Positions 31,681 through 44,527 of a DNA stretch of 64,000 nucleotides are shown here, one piece after another. Below the pieces are notes generated by a model. It was not told the origin of the DNA. It worked only from the letters and a program-made list of their open reading frames with translations, and made no database searches. Numbering within the stretch: position 1 is the first letter of the stretch; the number at the start of each line of letters is the position of its first letter. The position numbers were made by a program, and so were the translations under genes. The DNA comes from Strigops habroptila (Eukaryota; Chordata; Aves; Psittaciformes; Psittacidae). The stretch is from positions 6,251,719-6,315,718 of the forward strand of contig NC_044288.2 of the NCBI RefSeq assembly GCF_004027225.2, written 5' to 3'.

Positions 31681-34600
31681 GTGTCTTCTGCAGCAGCCCC
31701 TGACCCCAGCCCTGGCTCACAGTGTGCTTCTGCTCCCTGTGTTTTCAACCCCTTCTACCCTGGGAGAAACGCCATCGTTGGCCCTGGCCGGGCACTGACG
31801 TGGGGGCCTGGCAGTGGGGTGGCAGGCAGGAAGGAGGGGGAGGCACCATGATCGCAGCCCCTGCTGTGGCTATTCCTCCCTCCCCACTCCCCAGCCACGT
31901 CATCTGCTTCCCCTCGGCCTCCTTATCTAGACAAGAAGGGCTGTGGCAGCGCTGGGTGAGGTCCCAGGGGCCGGGGGGTCCCGCTGGGCTGGGCTGTGTG
32001 TGGTGGGTGAGGCTGGCAGCGAGCGCTGGGCACCGGTGCCTTGTGTACCCTCCACGCTCGTGCATCACTGGCGCAGCAGGACCAGACCCTGGCGAGAGCT
32101 GCCCGAGCAGGGGCAGCAGTAACGGGGCCAGGGCTGGGGCTGGGGTTATCACTGCCTCCCGGCTTGTTTTTTCCCCTGGAGCCTGAGCAAGGCCTCGCTC
32201 TGCCCCGGCCCGGCCTTCCCCTCCCAGGACCATAAATCTGTCGTGTCTGGTGCAAAGCCCTGAGGTCAGCAGCCAGTTTGGTGTTTCACATCGCTCCGTC
32301 CCGCTTCCTCAGGGCCCTGCTGACAGCTTTATGCCGGCGCTGCCCGGCTGTGTTTACCTCCCGACCTGCTGTCCTCAGCTGGATCGGTGCCCTCCAGCCG
32401 GGCTCCGAGCCCGGCCCCACCGGGAACCCGCAGGCCTCTGCTGTCCCGGCACGGGAGGCTGGGCTGGAAGGTGCAGGAGGAGGTTGGGGACAACACAAAG
32501 GCTGTCCCAGCCCTGCCCCACTGCTGCCTCCTGCACTAGGGCTCACAGCACCTCTTGTGCCACCACCATGGTCCTCCTGGCAGGCTGGCACTGCCCCGAG
32601 GTAGCCGCTGCCCTTGGCCTCTTGCTTTCCCAGCCTGGTTGAGGGTTCCCTATTGTGCTCTGGGGTGGGAATGGTCTTGTCGCTTCCCCCAGGCTGGGAC
32701 CAGCTGGACCCAGCTCGGAAACATCTCCTGAAATGCCTTTGTTTCCCGCGCCGGAGTGGCTCCCGCCGCTGTTTATAGCCCATTGATCTGCCTGTTCCCA
32801 GGCCCGGCCGGGCACAATCGGGCTTTGTCGGGGCCTCGCTGCCCCGTTTCCTCCCCTGGGCCCACGCTGTGTCGGTCGGGGGGGCTGTTCCAGTGCAGTG
32901 CCCTTGGGAAGGGCTGAGCCCTGAGGTGGCTGCAGGGGCACCGGTGGCATCTCTCTGGACAGCCTCTGCCCTGCTCCCAGCACCGCTGCCTTGCTGGTCC
33001 TGCTGCCTTTCCCGCTGGTTTCCATGTGCCTCCCGTCCATCCCTGCGGCAGACGCTGGCTGCGGAGTCCCCGCAGGCGCTTCCCAGAGACCAGTCGCCTT
33101 TCTCCGAAGGCCTCGGTGCCGTAAACCCACCCTTCCTCCCATTGAATCCCAACAATGTGCTGCCTGGGAAGCGCCGGCTGGACAAGAATAGGAGCCGGCA
33201 AACGCTCAGGGCTGGGGTGAGCAGCCACGGTGGATGATGAAGAGTGAGAGGAAGCTTTGTTGAATAAGCCATTATGGCAAGAAACTGCGCAGAACCCAAG
33301 TGCAAGGCCTTGGCCTGGTCCAGCACTTTGTAATCCAGCTGTTCCCAGCATGGCACAGCTGGGCGCTGCAGCGGGAGTGCGCTGTCCCCAGGCCAGTGTT
33401 TTGTGGGAGAGCATCCTCCCAGGGCTGGGCCAGCTTCTGGGGCCGGCTGCAGGGATGGAACCCGGCAGCTGCACAAGTGCTGCCTGTCCCTGCCCAGCCC
33501 GTGGTGGCTGTGCCCCAGGCTCAGGAGCAGCAAGCTGGCTCTTCAGCTCTTGTCACAGCCCTGCTGCCTTGCTGCAGCCTCCAGGCTGCCCCTCTGCCCT
33601 CGTGCTGGGTTTGCTCCTGGGGTTCCATCTCGAACAGCTCGGGAGAGGTGGCGGTTTCCAAGGCAGGATGCAGGGAGCAAACCAAGGCTGTGCAGGGATG
33701 AGCTGTGCCCCAGCTCATTGGGGGTCAGCCCGGGGACTGGGAGGGCTGCTGTGCAGGCAGGAGCAGTGGGAGCCACTTGGCACGGCTCGGCACAGCTCGG
33801 CACACCAGGACAGCCGCAGCGGACGTCCGGTTAGGTCAGAGCAGGGATGCACCAGCTGTGTGGGCTGGGAAACGGTGACCCTGTGCTGGCACAAGGGCTG
33901 CTCAGAGCCAGCAAGGCCTGCAGTGGTGATGCTTTGGGAGGGCGCTGGGGCCTGCAGGGCCTCACGCTCCCGTGTCCCGTCCTGGAGCAGCGCAGTCACC
34001 CCGGAGCACCCAGCACGTGCAGGGAGCCGGTGTCCCCACAGCCCTGGGACACGGAGGGTGCTCACCCCAGCTCCACTGGAGACCGAATGGTGCGTCCCCC
34101 CAGCCCCTGGGGATGTCTGCTCCCTGTCCTGTCCCAAAGCCGAGGCTGTTTTCCCAGGCTCCAGTTCTGCCCTTTCCGTGAAGGCAGCCAAGTCCTTTCC
34201 CAGCCTCCCTGTCTCGCTCATCCCTCCCTGTGCATGCCACCATGCTCTGCCTGATGGCTCCTTTCTGCAGCCAGCAAAGCCCTGAAGTGCTGCAGGAGAG
34301 GAGCAGCCCTGCTCTGCACTGAGATGCATCCCTGAGTCCTGGCTGGGGACAGCTACAGCAGGACATGGCCCCTTCCCACTTGGCATTGCCTCTTGCAGCC
34401 ACAGCTCAGGGCTGACTCCCCATCCCCGTCCCAGCTCATCGCTTTCAGACCACATCATCCTCCGATGCCAGGAAAAGCCACAGCAGCAGCTCCTGCTCTT
34501 GCAGTGCTGCAGCGGGACGATGCCCCGCACCGCTGGCAGGGGCTGTTCCCATCCCAGGGTGGGCAGGGGGTGCCGGGTGCTGCGGTCCCGTTGCTTCGGT

Positions 34601-37165
34601 GCAAGGAAGCGGCTGGAGGGGAGCGACAATGTCAGGATGCGGGAAGTCATCGGGGCTATTGAGCGCGTTTCCTCCCGCCTGCGGTTCTCACACGAGGCCA
34701 CAGCCATTGTCTGCCGTGCCCGCGCGTGGAGGGCTAAATATAACCCTGGGCCCAGGGAGTAAGGGAGCTGTTTGGGGTTTGCTTTTCCCTCACTGTGCAC
34801 TGTTGGCAGCGGTGCTGATAAGGGCAGGATTGTACCTGGTTTGGTGTTTCCTCAATGGTGGGTGCTGCGGGCACAGGGTGCTGGGGCTCAGGGGTCTGTG
34901 CCCAGCTCAGGAGGATGCTCCTGCCCAACCGCCCTGAGGGGCTGCAGGAAATGGGGTGCTGGGAAGCTGTGGCAGAGCCCTGGGCATGCATGGGGGGTCC
35001 AGCATTGTGGGGGGGACATGCTGTGGCCCTGGCTGGCATCCCCCTGCCCAGCCCTGTGCCCTTCCTCCACTCTCAGATGCAGCTTTGCTCCCGCCGTGGC
35101 TCTTCCTGTGGCGGGCTGGATTTAGACTGTTTTCTGGATGCTGGGAAAGCTTAAAAATAAACTCCTTGGTGCTCAGCCAGCACCTCGGGCAGAGCCTCAC
35201 TGCAGCTTCTGTCCCCCCGACCACGTCAGGGCTGGGCAGGGGGAGCCCAGCGTGGACTGGTCCTAACTGGGAGAAGGGCAGGAACCTCCTGGTGTGGCCT
35301 TGGGGCAGTCTCACAGGGCTCCCAGGAGCTGCGGTTCATGTTAGACCAACATCCCCAGCAGGAATCGGGGTCCTGTGGTGTGTGTGCACCCTGCTGAGGC
35401 AGCCTGGCTCCTGCCCCATGGCACAGCGCAGGCAGAAGGTAGCTCTGGGGGATGTGGCTGTGCCTTGGAAAGTACCTCCAGCCTTGGACTGGGATAAACC
35501 CCACAAGGTAGGGGTGCCCTCCCCAAAAACCCGTGCCAAGGGCAATGCCAGGATGGGGGTCACAGCCTGTGAGCGGCCACAGAAACAGCCCCACGGTGCT
35601 CCCCCTCCATGGCTGTGCCCATTGCTCTGCAGTGGGTCCTGGTTCCCACACATCACAGCACATACTCGGGGCTGTGCTTCCTGCCTGTTATCCCAGAGCC
35701 AGACCCAGAGCTGGGTCTCGGGGTGCCCATGGGGAGCCCCTCACCGCAGCGCCCAGGCTGCCCATGCTACCGCAGGGCTCAGCATCACAGTTCATGGCCC
35801 AGCACTGGGACAGCGAGTGTCATTCCCAGAAAAGGACCGGAGGGGCCTGTTTACTCAGGAGGCAGCTCGGAGGTGTGAGAAAGGCTGTGTGTGTCCGGCC
35901 GGCCGCTATCTGTCCCCACGCTGTGCCAAAGGCCAGCCTGCGCCCTTATCAGCTGCAAACTTCTATTTGCCTAAGGGCCGCCTGCCTTTTGGGGGGCTGC
36001 TGCCAACACCGGCCCCACTATAGCCCCCACCCCACGCAGGTGAGACCCTCACTGTTGTTGTTGGCCTGTGCCATGGGCACCAGGTCACCGCGGCCACCCC
36101 GAGCCGCCTTGTCACAACACGGGAACAATAGCGGGACGCGGAGCCGTGTTTGCGCAGCGCCTGCGGCCGGGCACCGTGGCCAAGCAAAGGGGCTCTCGGC
36201 CGTCTTGTTTTCCAGCTTTCCAAGCGTGATGCTTCCCTGGTGCCAACACAAATATCAGCCCAGGAGAGGGGAGGTGAGGGGGGAGCGCCGGCGGCGGGTA
36301 AACACGCGGCACGGCTGCGCCGTTACCTTTCACACGGGCATTTCCTCCTGGCTGAGGACACTGGGGCTGCTCTCCCCTGCGAGCTCTGTGGGGCTTTGCA
36401 GCTCTGCTGATGCCTGGGGAGCACGGGGCTGGGGTCCCCTGTTGCTTTGGGGTGCCCCAGGGCATCCCCACCAGGCAACAGCGGGAGCAGGGCAGGGTCC
36501 CTGCGGAGGGGATCTGCCTCAGCATCCTCACGCAGGGCATAGAGGAGGGCAAGGGCTGTGTGTGCACCCCAGACCCCCACCCAGGGGACGTCACCCCCCT
36601 CGTCCCCAGCAGGGAGAGGAGCCAAGGGCAGGCTCGGCCGCCAGCCCAGGCTCTGCACCAGAGGTGCCTCCCTCTGCACTTCCTTCAGCAGCTGATGGCA
36701 GCGATATTACCCCCTATCACCCATATTTCATTCTCTCCAGGGTATTTTTAGGCTGTCCCACCCTTGCTGAAGAGGCCCTCGGCAGAGAGCAGGCTCTGCC
36801 CTGCGCTGGCTTGGCCAGAGAAACTAAACAACAGCCCCAGCCACATTGTGTGCCTTTATCTGTGGCTCATTTCCACCTATTATGCAGCCATGACCAGCTC
36901 CACGGCCTCCACTGGGTTTATCTGCAGCAGAGGCAGGGCGAGAGGGGCTGAGCTCTGCTTTGGGGCACCAGGAGCCCAATGGCCTCAGACAGACCCTGAG
37001 CTGCTGCTGGGCTCAAGGGGACAGGATGCTATTAGCAGTGAGGGTTGTGCTTTGAGTGGGTGCATGGCATCAGCAGCACACCTCCCCTTCACCCCATCCC
37101 TCATCCCCAAGCCCTTACCCACCATTCCAGAGGCAGCTGCAGGAAGCACGATCACTCCACACATC
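31681..37165. other. Intergenic region between SMIM12 and the GJA4 3' end
   Basis: No gene is supported. Several long frames (for example - strand 32286-33533 and 33715-34800, + strand 35533-36951) are stop-poor because of GC content and show no domain. GATA-type cores (CCTTATCTAG at 31920, TTTATCTGTGG and TTTATCTGCAG in 36850-36930) and a mixed-composition patch at 36690-36930 might be regulatory. Confidence 0.45.
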
Positions 37166-37169
37166 ACTT

Positions 37170-38291
37170 TTCTTCATTCATCCAACTTTATTCAACAAGC
37201 TACAACACTGAGTCTGCCAGGGGGAAAGGAAACAGCATGAGGGCAGTGCCCGCATCCCAGCCTCATGCCTGGGTCACGCAGGACCTTCCCCTTTCACAGC
37301 ATTGGTGGGATGCAGAGTCAGGGCAAAGCAGTTGGTTCTTCCATCCCCCCACAGCACCTCAGCCCACAGCAGGAGATGATCAGTGCAGAGTAATAAAACC
37401 AGTAACCCCAAACCAGTAGCTGTCAGGCTAATTCCTCCCACCAGAAAACCCCTGCAGGGCTCAGGGACACGCGGCCAGGCCGGACACAGCTCCCCAAACC
37501 CCTGCACAACTGCACCTTTAAGGCAGAAAACTCTGTGCTCAGGCCAGCAGGTTAAAAATAACTTAGACGCACACATCACATGGGAAAGGATCCAGGGCCA
37601 GGAGGCGGGAGGGGGAAAATTGCACTCCCAGGGCACCCAAGTGATGACCCTGCAGCCATCGGGATCAACCGGTCACTGCAGAGCCCTGCTGCTGGCTTAA
37701 CCCCCCCGTGTCCCATAGGGAAGGGGCAGCTCCTGTAGCAAACCCTGGTCAGGAGCCACTGGTCCCACTGGCCCCCCGCCAGGATGACAGGATGGGGCTG
37801 GTGGCCAGGACCCCTCAGACAGCGCTGCCCCAGCCCTCCCGGGCTCCGTGCGGAGGCTGAGGGCGAGCGGCTTCCCACGGCCACATGCCTGGATCTCACT
37901 GTGCTGGTGGCGGCTCCAGAAAGCCCCAGGGTCCGGCAAAGCCGCAGCTCCTAAAGGGCAGCAACCTCCCGCCATGGCCCCGGGGACAGCCTGTTCCCAG
38001 CCGCGTGGCTCCAGGGATTTCTCCCTTTCCCACGGCGAGGCACGTGGGACATGGTGTCCCGGGGAACTTAGTGCGGTTTCCTTCCTTGCAGGGTCTGTGG
38101 GGAAAACAGGAGAGAGCAGAGGCTCTGCTCCAGGGCAGCGCTCAGCCCCAAGCCCGAGCACCACATCCCATGGCAGGCAGGTCAATGTGGGCACAGCACC
38201 ATGCAGGAGGCAGCTGCCTGCTCATGGCCAGCACCTTCAAGGCACAAGGGGCCAAGGAACGTCACCCTGGCCGGCCGGGGCCAGCCCAGCA
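37170..38291 (-). other. GJA4: GJA4 3' UTR
   Basis: On the - strand a canonical AATAAA lies at 37192-37187, about 1.1 kb after the GJA4 stop, in GTTGAATAAAGTTGG with T/G-rich sequence beyond. No other gene occupies the interval, so this is read as the 3' UTR. Confidence 0.55.
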
Positions 38292-39323
38292 CTAGACATA
38301 CTGCTTCTTGGAGGCTGAGCTCCCAGGTCGGCTGCACAGCTTCTCTTCTGGGGTGGGGGCTTCGGCAACCCTGGGGGCATAGGGGTCTGACAGGGGTCTA
38401 CTGCTGCTGCCCAGCACCAGGTTCTCCTCGTTGTGGAAGTTGGCCCAGTTCTGCTCGCTGGAGAGCTTGTTGAAGGCCTGGTAGGATGGTGTGTGGCCCT
38501 CGGCCATGGGCAGGAAGGGGTAGTGCTTGTGTGGGTAGGGACCTGAGACCATGTCGCTGGCAAAGGCATCCCGGCTTGGGATGGCTGGTTCCGACACCTT
38601 CTTGATGTTGCTAAGCAGGTTCTTGCAGCAGAGGTGGAAGAGCTCCAGGAGGTTCAGGATTAAGGAGATGAGGCCCATCACCAGCATGAAGATGATGAAG
38701 ATGCTCTTCTCGGTAGGGCGGGAGATGAAGCAGTCCACCTGATGGGGGCAGGGGTCCCTCTTGCACACATAGCGGGGCACCATGGAGAAGCCGTACAGGT
38801 ACCACTGGCCAACGAGGAAGCCAGCCTCAAAGATGCTCTTGCAGATCACACTGATGATGTACGTCCACATCAGAGCCCCTCGGATCTTGAGCCGCCCATC
38901 CTCTGACATGTAGATCTTGGACATCTTCTTCTCTATGGCTGCCAGCGCCTGCTCGATCTTCGGGTCCTTGCTGTGGATAGCCCGGAGCTCGCTCTCCTGT
39001 TGCTTCAGCTTCTCCTCCTTCCGTGAGAGATAGACAACGTGGCCCAGGTAAACCAGTGTTGGGGTGCTGACAAAGAGGAACTGGAGCACCCAGTAGCGGA
39101 TGTGGGAGATGGGGAAGGCTTTGTCATAGCAGACGTTGGTGCAGCCAGGCTGCTTGGTGTTGCACACGAAATCCGACTGCTCGTCCCCCCACACAGACTC
39201 CCCAGCCAAGCCCAGGATGAGGATGCGGAAGATGAAGAGCACAGTGAGCCAGATCTTCCCGATCACAGTCGAGTGCTCCTGGACTTGGTCCAGCAGTTTC
39301 TCCAGGAAACCCCAGTCGCCCAT
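38292..39323 (-). CDS. GJA4: GJA4, gap junction alpha-4 (connexin 37)
   Basis: 343 residues on one coding exon. Connexins form hexameric hemichannels that dock to make gap junctions; Cx37 serves arterial endothelium and the oocyte-granulosa contact in mammals. Seen: the [20 protein letters not shown] start, helix 1 at about 23-42, loop E1 with C54, C61 and C65, helix 2 at about 76-98, a charged cytoplasmic loop at 101-147, helix 3 at about 152-172, loop E2 with C187, C192 and C198 (C-x4-C-x5-C), helix 4 at about 207-229, and a C-tail ending SASKKQYV as in mammalian Cx37. The cytoplasmic loop keeps GRLKIRGAL. The exon is preceded by a pyrimidine tract and CAG (about 39345), so an upstream leader exon is expected, as in other connexin genes. 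Confidence 0.96.
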   Translation of the reverse strand: MGDWGFLEKLLDQVQEHSTVIGKIWLTVLFIFRILILGLAGESVWGDEQSDFVCNTKQPGCTNVCYDKAFPISHIRYWVLQFLFVSTPTLVYLGHVVYLSRKEEKLKQQESELRAIHSKDPKIEQALAAIEKKMSKIYMSEDGRLKIRGALMWTYIISVICKSIFEAGFLVGQWYLYGFSMVPRYVCKRDPCPHQVDCFISRPTEKSIFIIFMLVMGLISLILNLLELFHLCCKNLLSNIKKVSEPAIPSRDAFASDMVSGPYPHKHYPFLPMAEGHTPSYQAFNKLSSEQNWANFHNEENLVLGSSSRPLSDPYAPRVAEAPTPEEKLCSRPGSSASKKQYV

Positions 39324-39345
39324 CTTCTAGGGAGCCTCGTGCCTC

Positions 39346-40240
39346 TGCCGATGGAGAGGGGAGAGGAGCCAAGTCAATGCTCTGTTTCCACGCTGGAGAG
39401 CACAGACAGGACCACCTAAACCCCACGCTTTCTCAGGACACTGCTCTGTAGAGGGGCCCAGCAAACCCACTGACGAACATCCCACACTTGAGGGATGGAG
39501 CTGGGCAGCATTTCTGAGCTCAGGAGTGCTCCTCCTACACCCCACTGCCCAGTGGGGAAACATGAGGCTGAGGGAGAAGAGGCAGCACAGGGACTTACCT
39601 CCTCCAGCAACACCCAGCCCACAGCACCCATGGTTTGTGGCTTTCCTGGCCTCCCAGGGGACATCCTACAGCGAAGGGCTCATTGCCTAGTCGGTTTGTG
39701 ACTGCCCTGGGAGCCCACAGCACCCAGAGAAGGGGCACAGCAGGGGCTCACAGAGGCAGATTTGCATCTCTGACAGCCCAGCTTTACCAAAGTGCAGAAA
39801 GCAGCAGGGGTTCAGGAGGGGAACCACAACGCCCGGGGTACAGCAGCCACTCCAATACCTATTCAGGGCTCACCCCAAACTGAAGGGTCAGTCCCTATGC
39901 AGCTCCCTTTCCATGGGGCGATGACACCCCAGCCCCAGCCCTGTCCCCTTTGCCAAGGGACTTCCCCAAGACCACTCACCGCACAGACCCGCTGCTGCTC
40001 CGGGGCCCCCGGGGTGCTTCAGCCTCCCCCCGGGCTGCAGCGAGCCCAGACCGGCTGGGGGAGATGGGAAGCGGCCGCAGCCCTGGCTCCTAATTAACCT
40101 CTGACAATTAAGCAGGCAGAGGTGCCAGCTGCGCCGCTAACGGGACGCCCGGCAGCGGTGGGTGTCCCAGGCACAGGGTCCCAAGCGGTGCCCGATGCCC
40201 CGAGGGGGTCCCCGGTGCCGTTCACTCACCTCCGCCGCTC
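39346..40240 (-). promoter_or_regulatory. GJA4: GJA4 upstream region with three candidate leader-exon donors
   Basis: Reading on the - strand toward GJA4, good 5' splice sites lie at GAG|GTAAGT (exon end 39599), GCG|GTGAGTGG (39980) and GAG|GTGAGTGAA (40230). Any could pair with the acceptor just before the coding exon. The outer two lie in or at the edge of a CpG island, the inner one outside it, which suggests alternative promoters. Confidence 0.45.
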
Positions 40241-40870
40241 CGGGCACGTCCCGCCTGGCTCGGGCCACGCTGGGTGTTTGCGGGGCGGCTCTGGCCGTGC
40301 GGGGCCCGGGGGAGCCGGGGGAGGAGCGCGGGCAGGAAACCGGGGGCCGGGGCTTAGCGCCGGGCCGCAGGTGTGCGGGGCCGCCCCGTCCCGCCACCCC
40401 CGGGGGCGGCCCCGGCGGGGCGGGTCCGCGGAGCTCCGGACCCCCGGCACAGCGGGGACCGTCGGGCCGAAGCCGGTGGGGTCGGCGGGGAGCCCGCGTG
40501 TCCCTGTCCGCTCGTCCCCGGCTGCGGCTCCGCCACCGCTCATCGGGAGAGGGACCCACCGCGCTGCACGGACCCTGAGCAAGTCACCCCTCTGCTCCCC
40601 GCTAAAGGGGAGCAGGCCCGGGAGGATGCGGCGCGGTGGCCCCGGGATGCTCCGGTCCCTGCCCGCTCCGGCGGCGGGTCCGTGCGGAGCGACGGGCGCT
40701 GGGTGGTGCTGGAGCCCCACCGGAGCCCGGCATTGCCCGGCCCCGCGCCCCCGACGGGCTGAGCCCCGGGTCTGGAGCGGGGCTTTGCTGTCGCGGGGCT
40801 CAGACGGGGCGCTGCGGGGGTGCGGAGGCCCCGCAACACGGAGATGGGGCAGCGGGGGGGCAAATGCTAC
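40010..40870. promoter_or_regulatory. CpG island upstream of GJA4
   Basis: About 850 bp dense in CpG and GC boxes, the only large island between SMIM12 and the connexins. Splice donors leaving it point toward GJA4. I found no + strand gene starting here. Confidence 0.6.
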
Positions 40871-42135
40871 TATTTAATACGCAGGCTTAAGTCCTGCTGG
40901 CTTTGGGGGTGCAAAACCCCTGTGTATGCCCCCTCTCACTGTCCTGCAGCGCTGCAGAGGGCTGGCACGCTTGGCATGGGCTGTGGGGAGCTTGGACTTG
41001 GGCTATTGGAAACAGAAACTAGGCCAGTCTGCACATACAAGTGGGAGCTGCCACCTCTCCCACACCAGGACGTGGTATTTCCTCCTCAGACAGTGCCTGG
41101 GCTGGAACAGCATCCTGATGCTTAATAGAAAATAATTGCCACCCTTCAGGAATGCCCATGTGCTGCTCCATGACACCAGGGTGCTGCAGAGCCCAGCACC
41201 CACCTCCCAGCCATCCCACCGCGAATGCCCCTTCCCCTCCGCCACCCCTGGGCTGTGGCTGCCCAAGCGGCATGGACCCTCAGTGATGCTCTGTGTCCCA
41301 CCAGCCCTCAACGGGTGGAAATAAGCACCCCTGAGGGGCTGTTCCAAAATCACAAAGGAACCGGAGCTGCCCTTCCCAGAGATGTGCCGGCTCCCACGTT
41401 GCTTTACCCAGCAGGAGTGCCCAGCACAGGCTTCACTTGTACCACCCACAGGCCCCCAGTGAGCCGTGCCAGTGTCCCAGAGCAGACCCACATAGGTGCC
41501 AGAGCCGCTTTCTGATCAGGCACTTTGTGCTGTTCAGCCTTCTGGACCATCTTTCCTCATGGTGCTGCATGCGCAGGGCTGGCACTACAGTGATGTGGTG
41601 CTGGGGTGCCCATAGGAGCAGCCCATGTTGGAATCACTTGCTCTGTGTCCCGGCACAGACACGTCACCCTCCCAGCAGTGTCAGCATCACAGTCACAGCC
41701 TCTCGCAGCAGCACAAGCCCTGGCTGTGGTGGCACCATGCACCATGACACACTCACGGGGTTGGAGCCATGAGCAGAGCTGGAAACACGGCTGACTGGGC
41801 AGCCAGCAGACCCGGCTGCTTAAGAAGAGATTAAATGGAAAACATTGCTATTTATTGTAATATTTATCAAGGTTTACTAAATAATTGATGCTGATCCCTC
41901 CTTGATTTCCTTGGGGGCCAGCGTGCTGCTCTGGGTGAATTGGAGTTTAACGATGCGTGGCAAGCCGGGAGGAGGCAAATGGATGGACACCGGGCACACC
42001 GGTACCAGGGCTCAACCCACACTGGAGCGGGTGGGAGTGGGGGGGACCCGGCTGCGGGCTCCTGGGGAACCTCTGCAAATCCATTTCTTCTGCCCTCACC
42101 AGTCCCCCAGTTAACAGCACGCAAAGCAGATCCCA
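40871..42135. other. Intergenic between GJA4 promoter and the GJB3 3' end
   Basis: No gene seen. An AT-rich patch at 41820-41960 (GCTATTTATTGTAATATT, GTTTACTAAATAATTGATGC) is an enhancer candidate. Confidence 0.4.
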
Positions 42136-42861
42136 GTGTCCACAGACAACACATTTATTGGCCTTTTGGATCCATAGGTCGTGCTGTGTGTGACATCTAT
42201 CCGAGGCGAGAGGGATGCAAAGGCACCGAGGGCAGCAGCAGAGCCAGCGAGGGCATCTGGGTAGGACACCAGCACGGTGCTTGCATGAGCAAAGGGGCCT
42301 GGTGTCCTGCCCCAGAACTGGCCAACTGGGCAAATGGGGCCAACCAAGCCCTGCTCCTGCGTGATTCCTCTGGTGCACGAAGAGGGCTCTGGCCACGGCG
42401 CTGAGCTCAGCATCTCTTTAGGGCACTGGTGTGATGTCCAAGCCCTGTGGCACCACCGCGAGCAGCCGGCCAAGCTCCAGGCCTGCCCTTGCCTTACCTG
42501 CGTCTGCTCGGCCACCCGCCGGTCTCTCTCAGGGACTTTACTTGTTGGGTTCAGTCATTTCTCACACCTTGAGGGTTCAGGGACTTGACTTGGCAGCCTT
42601 GGAAAGCTGCTGGGCCAAGGGAAGGTGAGGCAGCTGGGACGGGCGAGCTCACAGCTCCTCTCCTCTGTGGGAAGAAGAGACACCCTCAGGCATGCCCATG
42701 GGCAGCCAGCACCAACCTGCCTGTGCTGCTGGCACACCTGGGAATGTGCCCATAGTCCCAAACAGGGGCTTTCCCATGGATGCGTCCCCCTCCCCTTACA
42801 ACCATTGAGGTCCTGCCATCCCTGCCCACTTCTCCCTCCCTCCTGCCCTCCCAGCACCCCG
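42136..42861 (-). other. GJB3: GJB3 3' UTR
   Basis: A - strand AATAAA at 42159-42154 (GGCCAATAAATGTG) lies about 0.7 kb beyond the GJB3 stop codon, with no other gene between. Transcript end near 42140 is inferred. Confidence 0.5.
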
Positions 42862-43668
42862 TCAGGCAGCAGTCAGGCTAGGAGCTGAGGCCCGCAGGGC
42901 TGTCACACACCTAGTTTGGGACTTGTTGTCCTTCTCCTCTGTCTTGAGGTGGCACCGGCACGTGGAGGCCTTGCTGTAGCTGACGGAGCGCTTGGTGGAC
43001 TTCTTCCACTTCTGCGCACGCCGGACAACCCGCTTGAAGATGAGGTAGAAGATCTCACAGACGGTGAGGACGATGCAGATTGAGGAAGCTCCGACCATGA
43101 AATAAGTGAAGACTCTTTTCTCGGTTGGCCGAGCGATGTAGCAGTCTACAATGTTGGGGCAGGGGTCCACATTGGAGCACTTGACCAGCCGTGGCAAGTC
43201 AAAGCTGTCCCACATCTTGTGGAGGAGGTAGAGGAACAGGATCTCTATGATAAGCTTGAAGAAGAGGCTGAGCAGGTAGGTCCACCACAGCCCGCCGTGC
43301 TTCTTGCCCGTGTTGCTGTAGAGCTTGGGGCAGTCCTCCCCGTTCTTCTCCCGGTTCTTCTTCTCGCGGTCCTCCCGGTAGGCCACGTGCATGATGACCA
43401 GGAGGGAAGGACAAGTGACAAAGATGAGCTGCAGGGCCCAGAGGCGGATGTGGGAGATGGGGAAGAAGTGGTCATAGCAGACATTGGTGCAGCCCGGCTG
43501 CCGTGTGTTGCAGTCAAAGTCCTTCTGCTCGTCTCCCCACACGCGCTCGGCCGCCACCACATAGACCAGCACGCGGAAGACAAAGACCACGGAGAGCCAG
43601 ATGCGGCCGAAGGCTGTGGAGTACTTGTTGACCCCACTGAGCAGCGCCTGCAGCGTCTTCCAATCCAT
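42862..43668 (-). CDS. GJB3: GJB3, gap junction beta-3 (connexin 31)
   Basis: 268 residues on one exon. The N-terminal 47 residues ([20 protein letters not shown] onward) match mammalian Cx31 almost exactly. Seen: E1 cysteines C53, C60, C64; E2 cysteines C164, C170, C176 in the C-x5-C-x5-C spacing that is peculiar to Cx31 among connexins; [14 protein letters not shown] before helix 3; tail KASTCRCH and a terminal SAPSLT like human SAPNLT. Cx31 forms gap junctions in skin, inner ear and trophoblast in mammals. A pyrimidine tract with CAG at about 43700 on the - strand is the probable acceptor for a leader exon. Confidence 0.95.
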   Translation of the reverse strand: MDWKTLQALLSGVNKYSTAFGRIWLSVVFVFRVLVYVVAAERVWGDEQKDFDCNTRQPGCTNVCYDHFFPISHIRLWALQLIFVTCPSLLVIMHVAYREDREKKNREKNGEDCPKLYSNTGKKHGGLWWTYLLSLFFKLIIEILFLYLLHKMWDSFDLPRLVKCSNVDPCPNIVDCYIARPTEKRVFTYFMVGASSICIVLTVCEIFYLIFKRVVRRAQKWKKSTKRSVSYSKASTCRCHLKTEEKDNKSQTRCVTALRASAPSLTAA

Positions 43669-44485
43669 GGTGGCTGGTGGAGACCAGAGTCACCCAACCT
43701 GGAGAAACACTAGCAGAAGCAGTGGGTGAAGAACAATGGGGGGCAGCTCATCTTTTGCTACACTTCATCTCACTGACCTCCTGGATTCTGTCCCCACCTT
43801 GGATTCCGTCCTGGATTTGGGGTGGGGGGACCATCTCACTTGCAGACAATAAAGCCCGTCCCCACACTCCTCTGGTGATGGAGGTGACTCAACCTCTGTG
43901 CACTTCCTTCTGACGGAGCCTTTGCCGTAAGGGATGAGCCACCCGGCCAAGTCTCTGTCACCAAATCCAGCCTGATTGAGCGTGATGGTGTAAATTGGCA
44001 GCGTGATCCACTGGCGCAGGCCAGGATCAACAGGGAGAGGCCGTGCCCAGGCAGCAGGCGGGGAGAGCTTGGCATGTCAGCAAAGCAAAGGTCTGTGTGT
44101 ACACCAGCTCCCTTGGGACAGGGTGGGAGGGGACCCTGCAGGGCATTTCCATCCCCAATTATGTCTTCCTTCTCCCCTGCTGCCCACAGGGGCATGTGCC
44201 CACCAGGATGGACCCCCAGAGCCTTGCCAGCCCCCTTCAGCTTCCCAGCACTGAGGTGCAGGGTCACTGGTTGCTTCATGTTCCCCTTCCATGGTGGGAA
44301 GCATGTGGGGCAGTGGGAGTCCCCTGGAGAACCACCTTGGCAGGGGCAGGGCTCCCCATGGGTGCAGCACCAGACCAGCAATGGACTCCAGCACACTCCC
44401 CTGCACACCCTGCACCAGCACGTTTTGGGGATGGACGTGGACCTTTACCATTATGGAGATCCCATGGGATCCCAGCTGGTCCCAG

Positions 44486-44527
44486 CCTTCCCTGAGCCTC
44501 AGTTTCTCCATGGGTGAAATGGGATAA
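44486..44527 (-). repeat. MIR/CORE-SINE-like scrap
   Basis: CCTGAGCCTCAGTTTCTCCA followed by GGGTGAAATGGGATAA matches the CTGTGCCTCAGTTTCCYCA..TGTAAAATGGGGATAA block of ancient MIR-type SINEs in reverse orientation. Short. Confidence 0.4.

Noticed and set aside
32286-33533. 415-codon - strand frame
   Set aside because: GC-driven stop scarcity; no domain, no helix pattern, no splice context or poly(A) signal that would fit a gene.
33715-34800. 361-codon - strand frame
   Set aside because: Same reasons as above; overlapped by equally long frames on the + strand.
35533-36951. 472-codon + frame
   Set aside because: Longest chance frame in the window. Composition is Pro/Gly/His/Cys-rich throughout with no recognisable segment; would need cDNA or conservation to be believed.
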